Positions 51,913 through 59,199 of a stretch of 64,000 nt of DNA are shown one piece after another. Source of the stretch: Nonomuraea glycinis. Lineage in GTDB: Bacteria; Actinomycetota; Actinomycetes; Streptosporangiales; Streptosporangiaceae. The stretch covers positions 1-64,000 of the forward strand of contig NZ_BMNK01000015.1 of the NCBI RefSeq assembly GCF_014646515.1. The letters run 5' to 3'. Under the pieces are notes generated by a model. It searched no databases, was not told the origin of the DNA, and saw only the letters and a list, made by a program, of their open reading frames with translations. A program made the translations under genes and the position numbers. How positions within the stretch are numbered: position 1 is the stretch's first letter; every line of letters starts with the position of its first letter.

Positions 51913-52563
51913 ATGACCGCAGTAAAGAGGCTGTATCCGCTCGTCGCGCTGGCCGCGATCACGTTCGCCGTGGCGGGGGTCCTGACCGGCCCCGGCGCCT
52001 CGATGAACGTGAGCGTGAGCGAGTACGCCGTGACCGGCCGCGGGGGCGTCACGGAGTTGGCGACGGCGGTCATGGCCTTGGGGTCACTGGCACTGCTGGG
52101 GGGACTGCGGGCGGCGGGGGCGCCGGTCCGGGGGATGCCGGGGAGGCTGTTCATGGTGTGGTCGGGGGCGCTCGCCGTCACGGCGGTCATCCCGGCCACA
52201 CCATTGGGCCCGGAGCAGGCCGTACAAGCGCATCAGTGGGCGCTGGCCGCGGCGTTGGTGAGTCTCCCGGCGGCGGCGGCGCTGCTGGTGCCGAGGCTCG
52301 CGGCCGACGCGGACTGGCGGCCGGTGGCCCGGGTCGTGGAGTGGCTCGCCCTGGCGGGCGGCCTCGGGGTGCTGGCGCTGACGTACGTCGCGCTGCCCGG
52401 GGGCGGGGTGCTGATCGGCCTGGTGGAGTGGGCGCTGCTGGGGGCGGAGGTCGCGCTGCTCGCCGTACTCGCGGGATGGCTGGTCCGGGTGGTCTGGCTG
52501 GGCAGCGTACGGCATACCACTAATTTCCCGACATATCACGGAATTATTGCTAGTCGATCTTAA
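51913..52563 (+). CDS. DUF998 membrane protein
   Basis: The 216-residue protein has six hydrophobic segments: YPLVALAAITFAVAGVLTGP, ELATAVMALGSLALLGGLRA, FMVWSGALAVTAVIPATPLG, QWALAAALVSLPAAAALLVP and two more near the C terminus. This matches DUF998 integral membrane proteins, with the HQ/PATPLG loop typical of the family. Its function is unknown. The 3' end (TTNFPTYHGIIASRS) lies in unusually AT-rich sequence that runs into the promoter of the first cvnA gene. An upstream in-frame start at 51877 is possible. Confidence 0.8.
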   Translation: MTAVKRLYPLVALAAITFAVAGVLTGPGASMNVSVSEYAVTGRGGVTELATAVMALGSLALLGGLRAAGAPVRGMPGRLFMVWSGALAVTAVIPATPLGPEQAVQAHQWALAAALVSLPAAAALLVPRLAADADWRPVARVVEWLALAGGLGVLALTYVALPGGGVLIGLVEWALLGAEVALLAVLAGWLVRVVWLGSVRHTTNFPTYHGIIASRS

Positions 52564-52619
52564 AAGCACCTCGTTCGATGCTATTCTCTCCGGCGATCTT
52601 CTATCCGGGAGCGGGTGTC

Positions 52620-55169
52620 ATGGCATCGGGCAGATCCATTAGATTTAAGATCTCGACGCTGCTCGTCATCCCCCTGATCTCCCTGGTCGCGCTATGGGGG
52701 TTCGCGGCGGGCACCACGTCGAGTGAGGCGCTGAACCTGCTGAAGGTCGAGACCATCTGGAGAGGGGTCATCGACCACACCGAGGCGCTGACCCTTCAGC
52801 TGGAGGCGGAGCGCCTGGCCTCCGCCGAGCTCGTCGGCGGCGCCTCCGACACCGCCGGGCTCGCCGTCGCCCGCGGCCGGGTCGACGTGGTCGAGAAGAC
52901 GCTCACGGCGCAGTCCAAGCTGGACAGCACCCAGTCGGCGCTGACCCCCGAGATGAAGACCCAGCTCACCGCCACGCTCAAGGCCATCACCCGGCTGCCG
53001 GAGATCAGACGCCAGGTCGACAGAGGTGAGCTCACCCCGCAGACCCTGATCACCGAGTACGCCACCATCCACGACGCCATCGACGACCTCTACTCCTCGT
53101 TCACGGCGAGCACCGACGTCGAGCTCGCCCAGCAGGCGAACGGGCTCATCGCCACCCAGCAGGTGCGCGAGCTGCTGAGCCGCGAGCACGCGCTGATCGT
53201 GGCGGGCAACGCCACCCCCGGCGCGGACAAGTGGACCATGGACCAGGTGCACGTGCTCTCGGGCATCGACGGCGCCAGGACCTACCTGTTCCCCAAGGCC
53301 ATGGCCGACCTCGACGACGAGCTCCGCGCCCCGCTGGAGGCCCTGCGAGCCTCCCCGCGCTACGTCGCGATGGAGCGCACGCTGACGAGTTACGTCATGG
53401 GCAAGCCGGTCGACATCCAGCTCTGGCGCGGCACGGTCGACCCGGTGCTGGCGGAGTTCTCCGAGAGTCTCGCCAGATCCGGTGAGGTCCTGCTGGCGCG
53501 GGTGGAGCCGGCCGGCATGGCCGTCATCGTGCGGGCCGTGGTCGCGGGCGTGCTGGGCCTGCTCGCGGTCGTCTTCTCCATCTTCATCTCGATCCGGGTC
53601 GCCAGGCGCGTCTCCGGCGAGCTGGCGGTGCTCCGCCAGAGCGCCCACGAGCTGGCCGAGACCAGGCTGCCCAGTGTCGTGACGAAGCTGCGCCAGGGCG
53701 AGGAGGTGGACATCGAGGCCGAGGCGCCCCGCATCGAGGTCCGCTCGGACGCCACCCGCGAGGTCGCCGACCTGGCGACCGCCTTCGACAGCGTCCAGCG
53801 CACCGCGATCGACGCGGCCGTCGAGCAGGCCCGGCTGCGCGAGGGCATCTCCGAGGCGCTGCGCAACCTGGCCAGGCGGACCCAGTCGCTGGTCCAGCGG
53901 CAGATCAAGCAGCTGGACGAGATGCAGCGCCAGACCGAGGAGCCGGAGGCGCTGGAGCGGCTGTTCAAGCTCGACCACCTGACCACCCGCATGCGCCGCC
54001 ACGCGGAGGGCCTGGTGCTGCTGGCGGGCGGCTCGGTCGGGCGCAGGTGGCGCGGCGTCATCGCCCTGGAGGACGTGCTCAGCGGCGCGGCCGGGCAGGT
54101 CGAGGAGTACACCCGGGTCCGCGTCTACCCGATGCCGGAGGCCGGCGTGACGGGCACCGCCGTGGCCGACCTCATGCACCTGTTCGCCGAGCTGATCGAG
54201 AACGCGGCCACCTTCTCCTCGCCGGGCAACGAGGTGTCGGTCCGCGGCGACCTGGTGGGCAAGGGGTTCGCGGTCGAGATCGAGGACCGCGGCCTCGGCA
54301 TGACGCAGGAGGCCCGCGACGCCATCAACCGCCGGCTGGCCCGCCCGGCCGAGTTCGACCCCGCGCAGAGCGAGCGCCTGGGCTTCGCCGTCGTCGGCAT
54401 GCTGGCCGCCAGGCACGGCATCGGGGTGACGCTCAAGCCTTCCCCGTACGGTGGCACCACGGCCATCGTGCTGATACCCGCGAACCTGGTCCAGCAGTTG
54501 CCGGCCCTGCCGCCCTCGCAGCTGCCTGAGCTGGAGTCGATCTCGGTGTCGGTCGTCGGCAACGACCCGGGACCGGGCGACCTGCCGCGCCGGGTGCGGT
54601 CGCACAAGCGCGGCGTGGAAGCGGCCCCCACCCAGGCCCTGTCACCGGCCCAGGAGCCGGAAGCGCCGGGCGAGCTTCCGGCCCGCACCCGCACGCAGTC
54701 TTCCGACGAGCTCCCGGCACGGCCCCGCACCCAGGCGCCGGACGAGCTCCCGGCCCGTACCCGTACGCGATCTCCGGACGCGCTTCCCGCACGTACCCGC
54801 ACGCAGTCCCCGGACGCGCTTCCGGCACGCGCCCGCACGCAGTCCCCGGACACGCTCCCGGAGCGGACGCGCACCCAGGCGCCGGATGACCTTCCGGCGC
54901 GCCGGCCCGTACAGTCTCCGGGCCAGGACGAGCTCCCCGCGCGGACGCCGGCGCCGGCTCAGGCGCAGGCGTCGGAGCCGGGCGCCGGGCTGCCGCGCCG
55001 GGTCCGGCAGGCCAATCTGCCGCCGAAGCTGCAGAAGCCGCCGCCCGCTCCCGAAGCCCCTGCGGAGACCCGCTCGCCCGAGGAGGCCAGAGCCCTGCTG
55101 TCCTCGCTCCAGTCGGGCTGGCAGCGCGGACGCCAGGACACCGATCAGAGCGGGGGGTCGCGATCGTGA
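52620..55169 (+). CDS. cvnA: CvnA-type sensor ATPase/histidine kinase-like protein, first conservon copy
   Basis: The 849-residue membrane protein has TM1 (ISTLLVIPLISLVALWGFAA), a ~270-residue extracellular helical (NIT-like) sensor region, TM2 (VVAGVLGLLAVVFSIFISIR), a HAMP-like linker, the conservon kinase core (LARRTQSLVQRQIKQLDEMQ, LDHLTTRMRRHAEGLVLLAG), and an HATPase_c domain with the N-box AELIENAATFSSP and G-box EDRGLGMT. Residues ~685-780 are an 11-12 residue tandem repeat (LPARTRTQSPD-like). The tail carries LPRRVRQANLPPKLQK and EEARALLSSLQSGWQRGR, as in CvnA proteins. It overlaps the cvnC-like gene by four bases. Confidence 0.9.
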   Translation: MASGRSIRFKISTLLVIPLISLVALWGFAAGTTSSEALNLLKVETIWRGVIDHTEALTLQLEAERLASAELVGGASDTAGLAVARGRVDVVEKTLTAQSKLDSTQSALTPEMKTQLTATLKAITRLPEIRRQVDRGELTPQTLITEYATIHDAIDDLYSSFTASTDVELAQQANGLIATQQVRELLSREHALIVAGNATPGADKWTMDQVHVLSGIDGARTYLFPKAMADLDDELRAPLEALRASPRYVAMERTLTSYVMGKPVDIQLWRGTVDPVLAEFSESLARSGEVLLARVEPAGMAVIVRAVVAGVLGLLAVVFSIFISIRVARRVSGELAVLRQSAHELAETRLPSVVTKLRQGEEVDIEAEAPRIEVRSDATREVADLATAFDSVQRTAIDAAVEQARLREGISEALRNLARRTQSLVQRQIKQLDEMQRQTEEPEALERLFKLDHLTTRMRRHAEGLVLLAGGSVGRRWRGVIALEDVLSGAAGQVEEYTRVRVYPMPEAGVTGTAVADLMHLFAELIENAATFSSPGNEVSVRGDLVGKGFAVEIEDRGLGMTQEARDAINRRLARPAEFDPAQSERLGFAVVGMLAARHGIGVTLKPSPYGGTTAIVLIPANLVQQLPALPPSQLPELESISVSVVGNDPGPGDLPRRVRSHKRGVEAAPTQALSPAQEPEAPGELPARTRTQSSDELPARPRTQAPDELPARTRTRSPDALPARTRTQSPDALPARARTQSPDTLPERTRTQAPDDLPARRPVQSPGQDELPARTPAPAQAQASEPGAGLPRRVRQANLPPKLQKPPPAPEAPAETRSPEEARALLSSLQSGWQRGRQDTDQSGGSRS
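54672..54960 (+). repeat. 33-36-base tandem repeat inside the first cvnA gene
   Basis: About eight units encode variants of ELPARTRTQSPD (with PRTQAPDELPAR, ARTQSPDTLPER and so on). The segment is basic, Pro/Arg-rich and predicted disordered, between the ATPase domain and the conserved C-terminal tail. The second cvnA in this window lacks it. Confidence 0.85.
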
Positions 55170-55543
55170 GTCATGAGCAGGAATGGGTGGACGACGAAGC
55201 GGGGCCCGTCGTCCGCCCGTACGCGGTGGCTCGCGGACGCACCAAGTCCACCTCCACCGCGCTGGACCTGCTGGCCACGGTGGCGCTGACGGGACAACCG
55301 GCACCGGCCCACGCGGACCTGGGCACCCAGCATCGGCGGCTGCTCAACTGCGTCGCCGGTCATGCCAGGCCGATCGCCGAGGTGGCCGCCGAGCTGAACC
55401 TCCCGGTCCAGGTGGTCCGGGTGCTGCTCGGCGACCTGCTCGGCCATGGCCTGGTCACGGTACGGCCGCCGCGTTCCAAAGAGGCGTCGTCTCCCACGGA
55501 GAGCCTGCTCCGCGAGGTCATCAGCGGCCTGCGGGCGCTATAA
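55166..55543 (+). CDS. cvnC: CvnC-type DUF742 protein, first copy
   Basis: The 125-residue protein matches DUF742: WVDDEAGPVVRPYAVARGRT, LDLLATVALTG, and a winged-helix-like half with IAEVAAELNLPVQVVRVLLG, DLLGHGLVTVRPP and the ending LLREVISGLRAL. GTG 55166 overlaps the cvnA stop by four bases. In complete conservons a roadblock protein (CvnB) lies between CvnA and CvnC and a GTPase (CvnD) follows. Here both are missing, and the next gene is the convergent cvnD of the second conservon 27 bases away. Confidence 0.88.
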   Translation: MSHEQEWVDDEAGPVVRPYAVARGRTKSTSTALDLLATVALTGQPAPAHADLGTQHRRLLNCVAGHARPIAEVAAELNLPVQVVRVLLGDLLGHGLVTVRPPRSKEASSPTESLLREVISGLRAL

Positions 55544-55570
55544 CCGGTGCCGGTCAGCCGGCCGGACGCG

Positions 55571-56143
55571 CTACCCGGCGGCGGTCAGGGTCCTGAGCGA
55601 GTGCTCGACGAGCGTGATCATCACTTCCTTGGCGGAGGTGCGCCGCCGTACGTCGCACAGCATCACGGGCACGTCGTGGTCCAGGTCCAGCGCGATCCGC
55701 ACGTCGTCGACGGTGTGCCGGTCGGCCCCGTCGAAGCAGTTGACCGCCACCACGAACGGCGTGCCACGCTGCTCGAAGTAGTCGACGGAGGGGAAGCAGT
55801 CGGTCAGCCGCCGGGTGTCGGCGATCACGACCGCGCCCAGCGCGCCGTAGCTCAGCTCGTCCCACATGAACCAGAACCGCTCCTGGCCGGGCGTGCCGAA
55901 CAGGTAGACGACGAGCCCCTCGCGGATGGTGATCCGGCCGAAGTCCATCGCCACGGTCGTGGTGGTCTTGGTCTCGACGCCGTCGATGTCGTCGACGCCG
56001 ATCCCGCGGTCGGAGAGGACCTCTTCCGTGCGCAACGGTCTGATCTCGCTGATCGCCCCGACCAGGGTGGTCTTGCCCACGCCGAAGCCGCCGGCGATGA
56101 GGATCTTCAGCGCGACTGGGTCCTCAGAGAGCACGGAGTCCAT
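55571..56143 (-). CDS. cvnD: CvnD-type GTPase of the complete conservon
   Basis: The 190-residue small GTPase has G1 GGFGVGKTT, a switch region with TTTTVAMDFGRIT, G3 FGTPGQERFWFMWDEL and G4 NCFDGA, all as in actinomycete conservon GTPases (MglA/Rab-like). It ends with VMITLVEHSLRTLTAAG. It overlaps the end of cvnC by 20 bases and is the last gene of the four-gene operon. It probably cycles at the membrane with the CvnA-B-C complex, in a role compared with eukaryotic G-protein signalling. It is convergent with the first cvnC copy. Confidence 0.93.
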   Translation of the reverse strand: MDSVLSEDPVALKILIAGGFGVGKTTLVGAISEIRPLRTEEVLSDRGIGVDDIDGVETKTTTTVAMDFGRITIREGLVVYLFGTPGQERFWFMWDELSYGALGAVVIADTRRLTDCFPSVDYFEQRGTPFVVAVNCFDGADRHTVDDVRIALDLDHDVPVMLCDVRRRTSAKEVMITLVEHSLRTLTAAG

Positions 56144-56483
56144 TGATCACTTCCTTGAGAATGCCCTCATTCGGGCGCGACCCGGCGGCTGAGGGGGACG
56201 TCACCTTGATCAGGTCGTGGTCACGCAGGTCGCCGAGCATCACCCGGACGACGCCGACGGGCAGATCGAGCTCGACGGCCAGATCGGCCACCGAGATCGG
56301 GCTACGGGCCGCCCGGTAGATCTGCAACGCCTCGGGGCCGAGGTCCGACGTCGGCTCGCCGATGGTGCTGACGGTCGCGATGAGGTCGAACGTGTCCCCC
56401 GAAGACCTCGTACGTCCGCGAATGAGGGCGTAGGGCCGGACGATCGGCCCCGCGTCGTCGTCTAACCACTGGTTCGCGCTCAT
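56124..56483 (-). CDS. cvnC: CvnC-type DUF742 protein of the complete conservon
   Basis: The 119-residue protein matches DUF742: NQWLDDDAGPIVRPYALIRG, FDLIATVSTIGE, SVADLAVELDLPVGVVRVML, GDLRDHDLIKVTSP, and the conserved ending GILKEVINGLRAL. It overlaps cvnB by four bases and cvnD by 20 bases. The C-terminal half looks like a winged helix, although DNA binding has not been shown for the family as far as I know. It is closely similar to the other cvnC in this window, including the LxEVIxGLRAL tail. Confidence 0.93.
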   Translation of the reverse strand: MSANQWLDDDAGPIVRPYALIRGRTRSSGDTFDLIATVSTIGEPTSDLGPEALQIYRAARSPISVADLAVELDLPVGVVRVMLGDLRDHDLIKVTSPSAAGSRPNEGILKEVINGLRAL

Positions 56484-56884
56484 GAGGCGGTTCGCGGGTT
56501 GGTGGTGATGTGCTGCCCCACCCGCTTCACCAGCATCGCCATCTCGTAGGCGATGTGGCCCACGTCGACGTTGGCGTCGGCGAGCACCGCCAGGCAGGTG
56601 CCCTGCCCCGCCGCCGTCACGAAGAGGAACGCCGACTCCATCTCGACGATGGTCTGGCGTACGTCTCCGCCGCCGAAGTGCCGCCCCGTGCCGCGGGCCA
56701 GGCTCTGGAACCCGGACGCGACGGCCGACAGATGCTCGGCGTCCTCGCGCGTCAGGCCCTTGGAGTGCCCGACCGCCAGCCCGTCCGTCGACAGGATCAC
56801 CGCCTGCCTGACCGCGCCCACTCGGGTCGTCAGGTCGTCAAGGAGCCAATTCAGTTCACCGGTGTTGGTCGTCGGCACACTCAT
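56480..56884 (-). CDS. cvnB: CvnB-type roadblock/LC7 protein
   Basis: The 134-residue protein has the roadblock/LC7 fold: GELNWLLDDLTTRVGAVRQA, VILSTDGLAVGHSKGLTRED, AEHLSAVASGFQSLARG, and TIVEMESAFLFVTAAGQGTC. Roadblock proteins act with MglA-like GTPases as regulators or scaffolds. It overlaps both neighbours by four bases (ATGA), so the four genes are translationally coupled. It is the only roadblock gene in the window and could serve both CvnA copies. Confidence 0.93.
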   Translation of the reverse strand: MSVPTTNTGELNWLLDDLTTRVGAVRQAVILSTDGLAVGHSKGLTREDAEHLSAVASGFQSLARGTGRHFGGGDVRQTIVEMESAFLFVTAAGQGTCLAVLADANVDVGHIAYEMAMLVKRVGQHITTNPRTAS

Positions 56885-59025
56885 GCCTCCCCCTCCTCAT
56901 TTGCTTCTTCTCGGGCGCGCTGTGTTCCCCGCTGGAACGCGGAGAACATGTCGCGTACCTCATCGGGAGAGCGTTCGTTGGTCCGCTCAGGCTCCGGCTC
57001 GGGCGGCGCGCCGTCTTTGAGCCGGGATGACAGGTTGGCCTGCCGCACGCGCCTTGGCAAGCCCGCGTGGGTGCCGCCGCTCACGACCGCGAGCGCTTTC
57101 TTTCTCGTACGGGCGGGCAGCACGGCCGATTCCTCGGGCGCGGCGGGGAGTTCGGCCTGGTCGGTGATGAGCGAGGCGGGCAGGAGCACGATGGCCGTGG
57201 TGCCGCCGAAGGGGGAGCGGCGCAGCAGCACGTTGATGCCGTGCCGCTCGGCCAGCTTGGCCACCACGAACAGGCCGAGCCGGTCGCTGTCGGCGAGGTC
57301 GAACTCTGGCGGGTTCGACAGGACCGCGTTGTAGGCCGCGTACTCCTCGGCGGACTGGCCGAGCCCGCGGTCCTCCACCTCGATCGTGTAGCCGTTGCTC
57401 ACCCGGTCGCCGCGCACCTGGACGGTGGAGTGCGGCGGGGAGTAGAGCGTGGCGTTCTCGACCAGCTCGGCGACCAGGTGCGTGAGGTCCGCCGCGGCGC
57501 CGCCGTCGATGGCGCTGCCGGGCATGTTCTCGACGTCGACCCTGGTGTAGTCCTCGACCTCGGCGACGGAGGCCCGGACGATGTCCACCACGGGCACCGG
57601 CTTGCGCCAGGCCCGGCCGGGGGCCGAGCCGGACAGGATGATCAGGCTCTCCGCGTGCCGGCGCATGCGGGTGGTCAGGTGGTCCAGCCGGAAGAGCTCT
57701 TCGAGCTGGTCGGGGTCGTGGGTGCGGCGCTGCATGGAGTCGAGCAGCGCGAGCTGGCGGTGCAGCAGACCCTGCTTGCGCCGGGCGAGGTTGAGGAAGA
57801 CCTGGCTGACACCGCGCCGGAGCGCGGCCTGGCCGACCGCCGCGAGCACGGCGGTGCGCTGCACGGAGCCGAACGCCTTGGCCACGTCGGTGATCTCGGC
57901 GGAGCCGATGACCTTGATCGGTTTGGTCGCCTTGTCGACGTCCACCTCTTCGCCGTTGTTCAGCCGGTCCACCAGCGCGGGCAGGCGCTGCTCCGACAGC
58001 TCGACGGCGACGGCACGCAGCCCGGCCAGCTCGGCGGCCAGGCGGCGGCCGAAGCGCACTGAGATGATGATCGAAGCGAGTACGGCGATCAGCCCGACGC
58101 CGCCCGCGACGCCGATCTGCACCCGGATGGCGTTGGCCCCGTCCGCCGCGCGAGCGGCGAGCGCCTCGGCCGCCGAGGCGCCGAGCTTGTCCAGCTGGGC
58201 GGTGAAATGGTCAATGGTGGAGTTCCAGGCCTGCGCGTCGGGTGGCGGCGCGCCCGTCCTGATGATCCGCGCCTCCATCGTGGCGAAGGCGAGGAACGGC
58301 TCGCTCTGGAAGAGCTGCTCGTACGGCTTGCGGAGCTGGATCTCCAGGCCCGCCTGGCCGCCGGCGTGCAGATACTTGCGGGAGGAGACGTATTCGGCGA
58401 AGGCGGCGGCCTCCGGCCCGGTCAGCCGCTTGTCGATGAGGACGGCCCTGATCAGCGCGTGCTCCCTGGCGACGAACTCGCGGGCGTTGCCCAGCGTCTG
58501 CAGGGAGGAGGCCTGCTGGTAGACCGACAGGTCGGGCACGGGGGTCAGGTGGTCGTAGAACCTGAACACCGCGTCGAGCACCTGGTTGTACCTGTTGAGT
58601 CCGGTCAGCCGGGAGCTCTGGCCGTCGTCGATGTCGGTGCGGATGAATTCGAGCCGGGACAGCTCGATGCGGAGCATGGCGAGGGGCACCCGCATCTCTT
58701 CGGAGATCTCGCCCTCGGCCTCGACGGTGGCCCGCTGGAAGGCCGCCACCGCCCGGTCCGTGCGCGCTCGCTGCTCGCCGAGGTCCTCGGTGAGCTCACG
58801 GGTGGTGACCGCGACGACCGAGCCTTCGCGCTCGGCCTGAAGTTGTAGTCCCAGGTCGGTCGAGGTGACGCCGACCGTCCGGTAAAGCGTGTCGCCTCGC
58901 AGGAGTGACTGGCCGTCGCTCACCGTGAGGTTGAGAACGAAGCCCCAGAGCGCGCTCAAGGACAGGAGGGGTAGCAGCAGCAATAAGAAGATCTTGAACC
59001 GAATTGACCGGTTTTGCGAGCCCAT
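56881..59025 (-). CDS. cvnA: CvnA-type sensor ATPase/histidine kinase-like protein of the complete conservon
   Basis: The 714-residue protein has TM1 (IFLLLLLPLLSLSALWGFVL), an extracellular helical sensor (LSVYQQASSLQTLGNAREFV), TM2 (VGLIAVLASIIISVRFGRRL), the conservon core (LNLARRKQGLLHRQLALLDS, LDHLTTRMRRHAESLIILSG), HATPase_c with AELVENATLYSPP and EDRGLGQS, and a C-terminal tail LPRRVRQANLSSRLKD then EVRDMFSAFQRGTQRAR. It is the first gene of the operon. Its promoter region carries three ACACC/GGTGT half-sites at 59056-59075. Confidence 0.93.
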   Translation of the reverse strand: MGSQNRSIRFKIFLLLLLPLLSLSALWGFVLNLTVSDGQSLLRGDTLYRTVGVTSTDLGLQLQAEREGSVVAVTTRELTEDLGEQRARTDRAVAAFQRATVEAEGEISEEMRVPLAMLRIELSRLEFIRTDIDDGQSSRLTGLNRYNQVLDAVFRFYDHLTPVPDLSVYQQASSLQTLGNAREFVAREHALIRAVLIDKRLTGPEAAAFAEYVSSRKYLHAGGQAGLEIQLRKPYEQLFQSEPFLAFATMEARIIRTGAPPPDAQAWNSTIDHFTAQLDKLGASAAEALAARAADGANAIRVQIGVAGGVGLIAVLASIIISVRFGRRLAAELAGLRAVAVELSEQRLPALVDRLNNGEEVDVDKATKPIKVIGSAEITDVAKAFGSVQRTAVLAAVGQAALRRGVSQVFLNLARRKQGLLHRQLALLDSMQRRTHDPDQLEELFRLDHLTTRMRRHAESLIILSGSAPGRAWRKPVPVVDIVRASVAEVEDYTRVDVENMPGSAIDGGAAADLTHLVAELVENATLYSPPHSTVQVRGDRVSNGYTIEVEDRGLGQSAEEYAAYNAVLSNPPEFDLADSDRLGLFVVAKLAERHGINVLLRRSPFGGTTAIVLLPASLITDQAELPAAPEESAVLPARTRKKALAVVSGGTHAGLPRRVRQANLSSRLKDGAPPEPEPERTNERSPDEVRDMFSAFQRGTQRAREEANEEGEA

Positions 59026-59055
59026 GTCCCAACCTCAGGAGTCGAGGGCATTTCC

Positions 59056-59075
59056 ACACCTGGTGTAAATACACC
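59056..59075. promoter_or_regulatory. Overlapping palindromes upstream of the conservon
   Basis: ACACC-T-GGTGT overlaps GGTGTA-AA-TACACC (59062-59075), so three half-sites stand in a row. The block lies 30 bases before the cvnA start, in an AT-richer stretch. It is a plausible repressor site. Confidence 0.5.
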
Positions 59076-59199
59076 TCCGGAAGATCGCACAGGAGACTAG
59101 CATCGATTATGCGTCCGACGTAGGGGGAGGAACAGGATGTTCCATGTTGTTACCGGGGCAACTCTCTGCCCGTGCCGGACACGGTCGTAAAAGGCGCCT

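Noticed and set aside
52692..54605. Minus-strand frame of 637 codons opposite the first cvnA
   Set aside because: His/Leu/Gly-rich shadow of a conserved gene.
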